From NCBI GenBank assembly GCA_022837595.1, contig JALHFX010000023.1:1-37394 (forward strand): a stretch of DNA of 37,394 bases, written 5' to 3'. Source of the DNA: Propionibacterium sp. (GTDB lineage Bacteria > Actinomycetota > Actinomycetes > Propionibacteriales > Propionibacteriaceae). Shown here piece by piece: positions 24,972 to 31,156 of the stretch. A program made the position numbers and the translations under genes. Under the pieces are notes generated by a model. It was not told the DNA's origin. It ran no database searches and saw nothing but the letters and a program-made list of their open reading frames with translations. The number at the start of each line of letters is the position of its first letter. Positions within the stretch are counted from its first letter, which is position 1.

Positions 24972-25735
24972 GTGTAGCTCTGGGGCCCGTCAGGGACGCG
25001 CACCCTACACAATCCGGCCTATCGCGGTGCCCCGCCGCATCGCCGCGGGTGATCGTGTAGCTCTGGGACCCGTCTGGGGCGCGCACCGTACACAATCCGG
25101 CCTATGGCGGCACCTCGCCGCCTCGCCGCCTCGCCGCCCGCGATCGTGTAGCTCTGGGGCCCGTCTGGGGCCCGCACCCTACACAATCCGGCCCATGCCA
25201 GTGCCCCGCCACCTCACCACGGGTGATCGTGTAGCTCTGCGGCCCATCAGGGGCCCGCACCCTACACAATCCGGCCCATGCCAGTGCCCCGCCACCTCAC
25301 CACGGGTGATCGTGTAGCTCTGCGGCCCGTCAGAGGCCCGCACCCTACACAATCCGGCCCATGCCAGTGCCCCGCCACCTCACCACGGGTGATCGTGTAG
25401 CTCTGCGGCCCGTCAGAGGCGCGAACCCTACACAATCCGGCCCATGCCAGTGCCCCGCCACCTCACCACGGGTGATCGTGTAGCTCTGGGGCCCATCAGG
25501 GGCGCGCACCGTACACAATCCGGCCTATGGCGGCACCCCGCCGCCTCGCCGCATCGCATCGCCGACCCACCGCCTCACCGCATCGCCGCATCGCCGCATC
25601 GCCGCCCGCGATCGTGTAGCTCTGCGGCCCGTCAGAGGCCCGCACCCTACACAATCCGGCCTATGCCGGTGCCCCGCCACCTCGCCGCGGGTGATCGTGT
25701 AGCTGGGGAGCCCGTCAGCGACGCGAAATCTACAC
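24972..25735. repeat. 83-bp tandem repeat array, nine copies, with inverted repeat core
   Basis: GTGTAG begins a unit at 24972, 25055, 25146, 25229, 25312, 25395, 25478, 25614 and 25697. Six of eight intervals are exactly 83 bp; the others are 91 and 136 bp through expansion of a CGCCGC-rich linker. Each unit is a 39-bp core, GTGTAGCTCTG...CTACAC, plus a 44-bp linker starting AATCCGGCC. The linkers after units 3 to 6 are identical, while the inside of the core varies. Units 2 and 7 end in GTACAC and share the longer linker type. The period is not a multiple of three, so open frames here are artefacts. It fills the divergent space between parE and the DUF7455 gene. From 25736 to 25888 nothing else was recognised apart from the ribosome site of the next gene. 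Confidence 0.95.
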
Positions 25736-25888
25736 AATCGGTCGGGACGGCTGGTTTGCGGGTTCTTGGCGCCGCGTCCAGCCCTTGTGTTATACGGCTA
25801 ACGGGTAGGCTGAAGGGCAAGGGAACAAAGTCAGTCGAAGAGATGTTGATGAAGGGACGGGCAGTACCCGGACAGTGAGGAGACTGAG

Positions 25889-26086
25889 TTGAACGCGACA
25901 GTCATGAGCGACCAGCAACTAACCGCAGCGGATCGCTGCGACCGCTGTGGTGCGCAGGCCTATCTTCGCGTAACCCTCGTATCGGGTGGCGAACTGCTCT
26001 TTTGTGCGCACCACGCACGTAAGCATTCAGACAAGCTGAAGCAAGTTGCTCTGCGTATTCACGACGAAACCGGCAAGCTTAGCTGA
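25889..26086 (+). CDS. DUF7455 small zinc-ribbon-like protein
   Basis: This 65-residue protein carries CDRC at 17-20 and FCAHH at 38-42. Cys17, Cys20, Cys39 and His42 could bind one zinc ion. The sequence DRCDRCGAQAY...GGELLFCAHHARKH is strongly conserved in actinobacteria, always without a known function, and it usually sits between the ParE-like gene and the primary sigma gene, as here. The TTG at 25889 is chosen because GAGGAG lies about six bases upstream; an ATG at 25904 has no such site. A 14-bp hairpin follows. Confidence 0.85.
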   Translation: MNATVMSDQQLTAADRCDRCGAQAYLRVTLVSGGELLFCAHHARKHSDKLKQVALRIHDETGKLS

Positions 26087-26106
26087 TTTCAGTTCTAACG
26101 AATATT

Positions 26107-26144
26107 TGACGGCGGCCCGGTTCAGATGAGCCGGGCCGCCGTCA
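26107..26144 (+). terminator. hairpin after the DUF7455 gene
   Basis: TGACGGCGGCCCGG (26107-26120) pairs perfectly with CCGGGCCGCCGTCA (26131-26144) around a 10-nt loop. There is no T-run, but such tail-less hairpins are common terminators in high-GC bacteria. It lies 20 nt after the stop. Confidence 0.65.
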
Positions 26145-26199
26145 TGTGTCCCGAAGCCATCCAGGAATCCCAACCTGTGGGATGAAGGAGTCAGGAACA

Positions 26200-26658
26200 G
26201 TGAGCGAACAGCGAGCAATCGATGCATTACGGGCGCTTGGTTTGGAAGAGAGCATCACCAGACACGGGCCAACGACTTCGTTAGCCGAAGCTGCTGAGCT
26301 ACGCGGCATCACACCCCGAGATATCGTCAAAACCCTGGTCGTGCGTCGTGGTGAAGATGACTACTTCTTCGTCCTGGTACCTGGTGATCGTGTCTTCAGT
26401 TGGCCGAAGCTGCGCGCCTTGCTGGGCGTGAACAGGCTATCGATGCCGGACGCCGAGACTGCCTTCGAGGCAACCGGCTACGTGCGAGGCACGATCACGC
26501 CTTTCGGCTCCAGCCATGCCTGGCCGGTGATCGCGGATGCCTCCATCGTTGGACGCCGCATCTCGATGGGCGCCGGCGCCCCAGGAGTCTCCATTTCACT
26601 CGAGGCCGATCAGATGATCGCAGCGCTGAGGGCTGAAGTCGCCGATATCTCGGATTGA
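26200..26658 (+). CDS. YbaK/EbsC-type aminoacyl-tRNA deacylase
   Basis: This 152-residue protein belongs to the YbaK/ProX family that clears mischarged amino acids from tRNA, typically Cys- or Ala-tRNA(Pro). The conserved Lys44 in DIVKTLVVRR binds the tRNA end, and the FVLVPGDRVFSWPKLRALLG and YVRGTITPFGSSHAWPVIAD segments are typical, the latter including the GxxxPFG-type loop. The exact tRNA substrate is not clear. The GTG at 26200 has GAAGGAG nine bases upstream; upstream in-frame ATGs at 26146 and 26182 lack it. The gene is convergent with the primary sigma gene across a repeat block. Confidence 0.88.
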   Translation: MSEQRAIDALRALGLEESITRHGPTTSLAEAAELRGITPRDIVKTLVVRRGEDDYFFVLVPGDRVFSWPKLRALLGVNRLSMPDAETAFEATGYVRGTITPFGSSHAWPVIADASIVGRRISMGAGAPGVSISLEADQMIAALRAEVADISD

Positions 26659-26752
26659 TCGTTGACTTGCAGGACCAGGGCTGATGGCCGCCAGCGACTC
26701 CCGACGAGGGCTTGCACCCTCACAGCAGCTACCGAAAACACCGGCACTCTCA

Positions 26753-26820
26753 CAGCGGCTACCGATAGTTGCAGGGGCTACCGGACGTTCGGTAGCCCCT
26801 GCAACTATCGGTAGCCGCTG
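26753..26820. repeat. 68-bp palindrome, member 3 of the family (one mismatch)
   Basis: The left arm (26753-26786) and right arm (26787-26820) are complementary at 33 of 34 positions. The outer motif CAGCGGCTACCGA and inner GCTACCG match the element at 9951-10018. The spacer inside the arm is TAGTTGCAGG here and AAGCAACTCC there, and in both cases the opposite arm has changed to match. A further forward motif, CAGCAGCTACCGA, starts at 26723. It lies between convergent YbaK and sigma genes. Confidence 0.93.
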
Positions 26821-26824
26821 TCGG

Positions 26825-26945
26825 GGTGGACGATCAGCCGCACACTCGGGGTGGACGATCAGCCGCACGCTCGCGGTGGACGATCAGCCGGTCGCTCGAG
26901 GTGGACGATCAGCCGGCGCTCGCGGTGGCCGATCAGCCGGTCGAT
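26825..26945. repeat. 25-bp tandem repeat, five copies
   Basis: GGTGGACGATCAGCCG recurs at 26825, 26850, 26875, 26900 and 26924, with a variable 9-base remainder. The last copy has GGTGGCCGATCAGCCG. It immediately follows the palindrome and ends 20 bp before the sigma factor stop codon. No gene is present in 26659-26966. Confidence 0.93.
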
Positions 26946-26966
26946 AGAGACGGTCGCGACGGGCAC

Positions 26967-27938
26967 TCACTCGAGATAGTCGCGAAGGATCTGCGAGCGT
27001 GACGGGTGACGCAGCTTGCTCATCGTCTTCGACTCGATCTGGCGGATCCGCTCGCGGGTGACTCCGTAGACCTTGCCGATCTCGTCCAGGGTCTTCGGCT
27101 GGCCATCGGTCAGGCCGAAACGCATCGAGACCACGCCGGCCTCACGCTCACTTAAGGTGTCGAGCACATCGTGCAATTGTTCCTGCAAGAGGGTGAAGTT
27201 CACGGCATCCGCCGGGACGATCGCCTCTGAGTCCTCGATCAGATCACCGAACTCGGAATCACCGTCCTCACCCAGCGGAGTGTGCAACGAGATCGGTTCG
27301 CGCCCGTACTTTTGCACCTCAATGACCTTCTCAGGGGTCATCTCGAGCTCTTCGGCAAGCTCTTCGGGTAACGGCTCGCGTCCAAGATCTTGCAACATCT
27401 GACGCTGTACTCGCGCCAGTTTGTTGATGACCTCGACCATATGCACCGGGATCCGGATCGTGCGGGCCTGATCGGCCATCGCACGCGTGATGGCCTGCTT
27501 GATCCACCACGTCGCGTAGGTGGAAAACTTGTAGCCCTTGGTGTAGTCGAATTTCTCGACCGCACGGATCAGCCCCAGGTTGCCTTCCTGGATCAGGTCG
27601 AGGAAGAGCATCCCCCGCCCGGTATAGCGCTTGGCCAGCGAGACGACCAGCCGTAGGTTCGCCTCCAGCAGGTGATTCTTCGCACGATGGCCGTCCTCAC
27701 CGATCCACAAATAGTCCTCGTAGTAGTCTTCCTCGACAGTGCCCTCGGACAGCTGCTCCTCGGCGAAGAGGCCGGCTTCGATGCGCTTGGCGAGCTCAAC
27801 CTCCTGGGCAGCATTCAGCAAGGCCACCTTGCCGATCTGCTTCAGGTAATCCTTCACTGGCAGCGGCGGCCGAGTCGAACTTCGAATCGTCAACATCGTC
27901 GAGATTGCGCTTCTTGCCACCCACGGTGAGGACGACAT
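26967..27938 (-). CDS. rpoD: primary sigma factor RpoD/HrdB, conserved regions 1.2-4.2 (out of frame with its N-terminus)
   Basis: This is the functional core of the housekeeping sigma factor, which directs RNA polymerase to most promoters. From VKDYLKQIGKVALLNAAQEV (codons from 27857) it is full and normal: region 2 has NHLLEANLRLVVSLAKRY, DLIQEGNLGLIRAVEKFDY and FSTYATWWIKQAI; region 3 follows with IRIPVHMVE; and region 4 ends with TLDEIGKVYGVTRERIRQIE and KLRHPSRSQILRDYLE. The 27 residues before VKDY from the ATG at 27938 are not sigma-like and come from reading the N-terminal coding sequence in another frame. The expected N-terminus lies in the overlapping frame (27796-28356). The ATG at 27938 is listed because GAGGGGG stands just upstream; a TTG at 27968 is also open. 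In intact relatives an acidic linker of some tens of residues precedes VKDY; here it is missing. Confidence 0.85.
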   Translation of the reverse strand: MSSSPWVARSAISTMLTIRSSTRPPLPVKDYLKQIGKVALLNAAQEVELAKRIEAGLFAEEQLSEGTVEEDYYEDYLWIGEDGHRAKNHLLEANLRLVVSLAKRYTGRGMLFLDLIQEGNLGLIRAVEKFDYTKGYKFSTYATWWIKQAITRAMADQARTIRIPVHMVEVINKLARVQRQMLQDLGREPLPEELAEELEMTPEKVIEVQKYGREPISLHTPLGEDGDSEFGDLIEDSEAIVPADAVNFTLLQEQLHDVLDTLSEREAGVVSMRFGLTDGQPKTLDEIGKVYGVTRERIRQIESKTMSKLRHPSRSQILRDYLE

Positions 27939-28356
27939 CGTCCCCCTCACGTTTGACGGTGACATCAACCATCTGGCTGGCGACCTCTTGCACGGTCGGT
28001 TCCCGCTTCTCAGCGTCGGCCGTAGCGCTCGTCTTAGGGGCCCGGGCTTGTTTGGGCTTTGCCGCAGATGCCTTCGTGGCAGCGGTCTTCTTCGTGCGGG
28101 TGCTGGGCTTTGCTGCGCTTGACTCAGCCGAAGTAGTCGACTCAGCTTTGGCCGTGGCGGTTGTGGACCGACCTGTGCGCTTGGCTGGGGTCTTCTTCTC
28201 GGCGGCGACCGTGTCAGCCGGCTGCTCGCTGACCTTCGTCTTGCGTGTGCGCGGAGTCTTCACCGGCGCTTTGGCAGCCTGCTCAGTGGTGGAAGTCACA
28301 GATGACCTTTCGGAAGCCGACTCTAACCTGGACGCATTCCCGACCTCGACCGTCAC
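27796..28356 (-). pseudogene. rpoD: N-terminal part of primary sigma factor RpoD, ending in a frameshift
   Basis: The reading frame starts at a GTG (28356) with GAGG six bases upstream, and encodes a Lys/Thr/Ala-rich segment (KTPRTRKTKV, KKTPAKRTGR, TRTKKTAATK), typical of the N-terminus of actinobacterial HrdB/SigA. It then runs to DDVVLTVGGKKRNLDDVDDS near 27880. After about FDSAAAA the frame leaves the sigma sequence and stops at 27796. The remaining sigma factor continues in the +1 frame from 27857. Both parts are clearly one gene, so the simplest reading is a deletion that is not a multiple of three, in the linker between them, or an assembly or sequencing error at that place. Confidence 0.8.
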
Positions 28357-28442
28357 GAAGCGCCTCTAGCTATAGTGCCACGTCGAGCAAGCAAACCCCA
28401 TGTCGGGTATGGTCCTACAGGGCAACGCGCGCGGCCACGAAG

Positions 28443-28458
28443 TACGACCAGGGTCGTA
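28443..28458. promoter_or_regulatory. palindromic operator candidate between the two sigma genes
   Basis: TACGACC (28443-28449) and GGTCGTA (28452-28458) are perfect 7-bp arms around AG. The site lies in the 204-bp divergent region, 87 bp from the rpoD start and 103 bp from the sigB start. TAGTAT at 28457-28462 could be a -10 element for sigB that overlaps it, without a clear -35. The binding protein is unknown. Confidence 0.45.
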
Positions 28459-28560
28459 GTATGCCCCCACGGCGACCCATTTTCAATGGAAACAAGCAAT
28501 TTGGGAAGGAAATTGACGGGTTCGTGCGTTACACCAGTGTCGACAGAAAGGCAGACATCC

Positions 28561-29496
28561 ATGGATAGCAGGACTCGTGTTCGCACCAATGATGGCATCG
28601 ACGGCAAGGACTCTGTAGGGCTGTACCTTGAGTCGATCGCCAAGACCCCTCTGCTGAATGCCGAAGAAGAAGTATATCTGGCTCGTCGCATCGAGGCCGG
28701 TCAGTATGCGCAGGCGATTCTCGACGGCCGCGCGGAGTCGACGATCGACGCCACGCAGGAAGAGCTCGAATTCGTCGCCCGCGACGGCGCCGAAGCCATG
28801 CAGCACTTCCTGCGCGCGAACTTGCGTCTGGTCGTCTCGGTCGCCCGCAAGTACGGGCGTTCGCAGATGCCACTGCTGGACCTCGTACAAGAAGGCAATA
28901 CCGGACTGATTCGTGCAGTCGAGAAGTTCGACTACGCGAAGGGTTTCAAGTTCTCGACCTACGCCACCTGGTGGGTGCGCCAGGCGATCAGCCGCGGCAT
29001 CGCACAGCAGGGACGTATCGTCCGGCTGCCGGTGCATGTCGCCGAGCAGGTGAACCAGATCTCGGCGGTACGCCGCAATCTGGAGCGCACGCTTGGTCGT
29101 GACCCCGAAGTGAACGAGATCGCTCGCGAACTCGACGTCACCGAGGACAAGGTCATCGATTTGATCCGGTACAGCCGTGAGCACGTCAGCCTGGACGCAC
29201 CTGTAGAGGAAGACGGCGACACTTCGCTCGGCGACCTGATCGCCCGTGAGACCGCGCCCGGCCCCGATGAGGTTGTGCTCAGCCAAGAAGACCGTGACCG
29301 TTTGGACGCGCTCCTGGAGGGTTTGGACGAGCGTTCGGCCGATGTGGTTCGTCGCCGCTACGGGCTCTTGGACGGCCGTCAGGCGAAGCTTTCCGATATC
29401 GGTCAGGTCTGGGGCATCACCGCAGAACGGGTGCGTCAGATTGAGCGTGCCGCTTTGACCGTGCTTCGCGAGAAGAGCGCAGTAGCGGCAGCCTGA
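28561..29496 (+). CDS. sigB: sigma-70 family RNA polymerase sigma factor, group 2 (SigB/HrdD-like)
   Basis: This 311-residue protein has sigma regions 1.2 to 4.2 without the long N-terminal extension of the primary factor. It has DSVGLYLESIAKTPLLNAEE (region 1.2), NLRLVVSVARKYGRSQMPLLDL and EKFDYAKGFKFSTYATWWVR (region 2), and KLSDIGQVWGITAERVRQIE (region 4.2). Such group 2 factors in actinobacteria are non-essential or stress-linked; the SigB name follows the mycobacterial gene that also lies near sigA. The ATG at 28561 has AAAGG nine bases upstream. An in-frame extension to 28375 covers the control region and is not sigma-like. If the primary sigma gene were really broken, this protein would be the nearest stand-in. 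Confidence 0.92.
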   Translation: MDSRTRVRTNDGIDGKDSVGLYLESIAKTPLLNAEEEVYLARRIEAGQYAQAILDGRAESTIDATQEELEFVARDGAEAMQHFLRANLRLVVSVARKYGRSQMPLLDLVQEGNTGLIRAVEKFDYAKGFKFSTYATWWVRQAISRGIAQQGRIVRLPVHVAEQVNQISAVRRNLERTLGRDPEVNEIARELDVTEDKVIDLIRYSREHVSLDAPVEEDGDTSLGDLIARETAPGPDEVVLSQEDRDRLDALLEGLDERSADVVRRRYGLLDGRQAKLSDIGQVWGITAERVRQIERAALTVLREKSAVAAA

Positions 29497-29521
29497 TTCC
29501 GGCAGCAATTCAGCAAACAGC

Positions 29522-29570
29522 AGGGGCCCCAGCATCCAGATCTTCAGTGGGTGCGGGGGCCCTTGTTTTG
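29522..29570. terminator. bidirectional terminator between sigB and tesB
   Basis: A GC-rich hairpin pairs GGGGCCCC...GCATCC with GGGTGC...GGGGGCCC (about 29523-29552), followed on the plus strand by TTGTTTTG. The genes are convergent, so it probably ends both transcripts. A CAGCAAAC/GTTTTGCTG outer pairing adds to it. Confidence 0.75.
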
Positions 29571-29581
29571 CTGTCGGTCTA

Positions 29582-30454
29582 TCAGCTGAGCAAGGCCCGA
29601 GCCTCGACCTGACGGATCAACCCTTCTTGTGCGCAGGAGGCAACCAGCTTGCCGTGCTGGAAAAGCCTGCCATTCGAGAACCCGAGAGCAGACGAAGCCG
29701 ACGGGGAGAACATGTCGTAGAGCATCCAGTCGTCGGCACGGAAGTCACGGTGAAACCAGACGGCGTGATCGATCGACGCCGTCTGCAACTGGCTCGACAT
29801 GAAAACCACCGGATGCGGCACGGTCGACACACTCAACAATGTCAGATCTGATAGGTACGCCAGCACCGCCTGATGAATGCGGAAGTCATCGTTGAGTTCG
29901 CCCTCGGTCTTGACCCAAACCCGCATGCTGGCGACGTGACGACCTTGTTTGATCGAACCACCCGGCGACGAGTCACCCGCGAACCGAACATCCAGGGCGT
30001 CCCACTCATGCCAGATCGAGTGCGCACCGAAACGGGCATCCATCACGTCTACCAGCCGCGGACACTTATCGGGCGTTGGTACCTCCATCGGCATCGGATC
30101 GGCATGATCCAGACCCGGCTCCAGCCCGTGGAACGAGACCGACCCGATGAAGATCTCGCGGTCTTCCTGGATGGCCTCGACACGCCGGGTGCTGAAGGTA
30201 TTGCCCTCGCGCAGCTCTTGCACGTTGAAGCGCATGTCGGCGTCTGCTGCCCCGGGACGAAGGAAGTAGGCATGAAGGGAATGCGCTACCCGATCACGCG
30301 CCACCGTCTCGTAGGCGGCGGTCAGGGCTTGCGCGAGTACCTGACCCCCGTAGGTCCGCTGCATCCTGGTTCGCGGATGACGACCCAGGAAAGATCCATC
30401 GCCGAAACGAGTCAAGTCAAGCAGGTCGAGCAGTTCAGCAGTGTTAGCAGGCAC
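29582..30454 (-). CDS. tesB: acyl-CoA thioesterase II
   Basis: TesB hydrolyses medium- and long-chain acyl-CoA to free fatty acid and CoA. The 290-residue double-hotdog protein has the N-terminal motif RTYGGQVLAQALTAA (about 33-47), HSLHAYFLRPG, and the C-terminal SDLTLLS segment whose Asp is the expected catalytic residue. AVWFHRDFRADDWMLYDMFSPSA, GRLFQHGKLVASCAQEGLIR and the Gln in AQEG complete the active site. The GTG at 30454 has AGGA seven bases upstream. The neighbour upstream on the same strand ends 38 bp away, so co-transcription is possible. Confidence 0.93.
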   Translation of the reverse strand: MPANTAELLDLLDLTRFGDGSFLGRHPRTRMQRTYGGQVLAQALTAAYETVARDRVAHSLHAYFLRPGAADADMRFNVQELREGNTFSTRRVEAIQEDREIFIGSVSFHGLEPGLDHADPMPMEVPTPDKCPRLVDVMDARFGAHSIWHEWDALDVRFAGDSSPGGSIKQGRHVASMRVWVKTEGELNDDFRIHQAVLAYLSDLTLLSVSTVPHPVVFMSSQLQTASIDHAVWFHRDFRADDWMLYDMFSPSASSALGFSNGRLFQHGKLVASCAQEGLIRQVEARALLS

Positions 30455-30492
30455 TGGTTCATCCTGCCCGATCTTCGCTGGCCGCGAAACGG

Positions 30493-31011
30493 TCAGGCAT
30501 CTTTGAGACCATCCTTCGCCTGCTGTGCGGCCTCGGTCACGGAATCTTTGACGTCTGCGACCGTCTCGGAAGCAGCCTGAGCCGCGTCTGCCACAGTATC
30601 CGAAGCGGTTTGAGCAGCCTGGGAGGCCGCTTGCGAAGTGTCGCCTGCGGAATGGAGGAATGCGGCCTTGAAATCTGCCAGCATCCCGCTGGCCTCCTTC
30701 TTGAAACCTTCGAACCTGGCATCCATGTCAGAGTCGTTGTACTTCGTCTTCACCGTCTGCGAGAGATCGTGGTATTTGTCATTCAGCGACTGTGCAAATG
30801 CGCGGAATTTGTCGTCCAGATCGGCGTCATCGAGCTTTTCTTTGACCGATCCCGCGAACTCGTTGTATTTCTCGGAGACCTCGTCTTGGAAGGCTTCCAG
30901 TTTGTCGTCAAGATCGCTGTCCTGATATTTCTGCTTGACAGAATGCGCAAGCGTGGTTGCGGTGTCTTGCAGATCCTTCGCCAGTTTGCCCAGTTTCTCA
31001 CCAAAATCCAT
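30493..31011 (-). CDS. helical protein with three 31-residue DxDxDD repeats
   Basis: I do not recognise a named family. The 172-residue protein is highly charged and predicted all-helical. Three tandem 31-residue repeats, each starting VK.K, carry DSDLDDKLEAF, DADLDDKFRAF and DSDMDARFEGF, so acidic residues alternate at fixed places. The third repeat is followed by an Ala-rich tail (SQAASQAAQTASDTVADAAQ) of apolipoprotein- or LEA-like character. There is no signal peptide or membrane segment. The DxDxDD runs might bind calcium, but this is only a suggestion. The ATG at 31011 has GGAGGG seven bases upstream; an upstream ATG at 31044 lacks one. It is divergent from treY, a trehalose gene, so a stress role is possible. 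Confidence 0.75.
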   Translation of the reverse strand: MDFGEKLGKLAKDLQDTATTLAHSVKQKYQDSDLDDKLEAFQDEVSEKYNEFAGSVKEKLDDADLDDKFRAFAQSLNDKYHDLSQTVKTKYNDSDMDARFEGFKKEASGMLADFKAAFLHSAGDTSQAASQAAQTASDTVADAAQAASETVADVKDSVTEAAQQAKDGLKDA

Positions 31012-31156
31012 GGCTATTCCCTCCACGTCAGCACTTTGGTTCAACGCTAACGTTCACGGTCCGGTTCGGAGGGGAGAGCTGCAAACAAAACCCAGGAAGC
31101 CCTTATCCAGAGTAGCTTTGAAGAAACGTATCCCCGAGTGATGAGGTTGACCGCTC

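Noticed and set aside
24972..25735. CRISPR array
   Set aside because: The 44-bp stretches between cores are identical or nearly so, where CRISPR spacers would be unique. Cores are not the conserved part, and there are no cas genes.
24937..25878. Open reading frames across the 83-bp array, with repeated CPATSPRVI-like peptides
   Set aside because: The period of 83 is not a multiple of three, so the frame changes at every unit. The peptides come from the DNA repeats, with no ribosome sites.
26684..26947. Frame with repeated VDDQPVARGGRS-like peptides downstream of the deacylase gene
   Set aside because: It is the translated 25-bp array and palindrome, with no start signal.
28357..28560. N-terminal extension of SigB up to 28375
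   Set aside because: The added residues are not sigma-like, cover the divergent control region and its dyad, and the ATG at 28561 has its own ribosome site.
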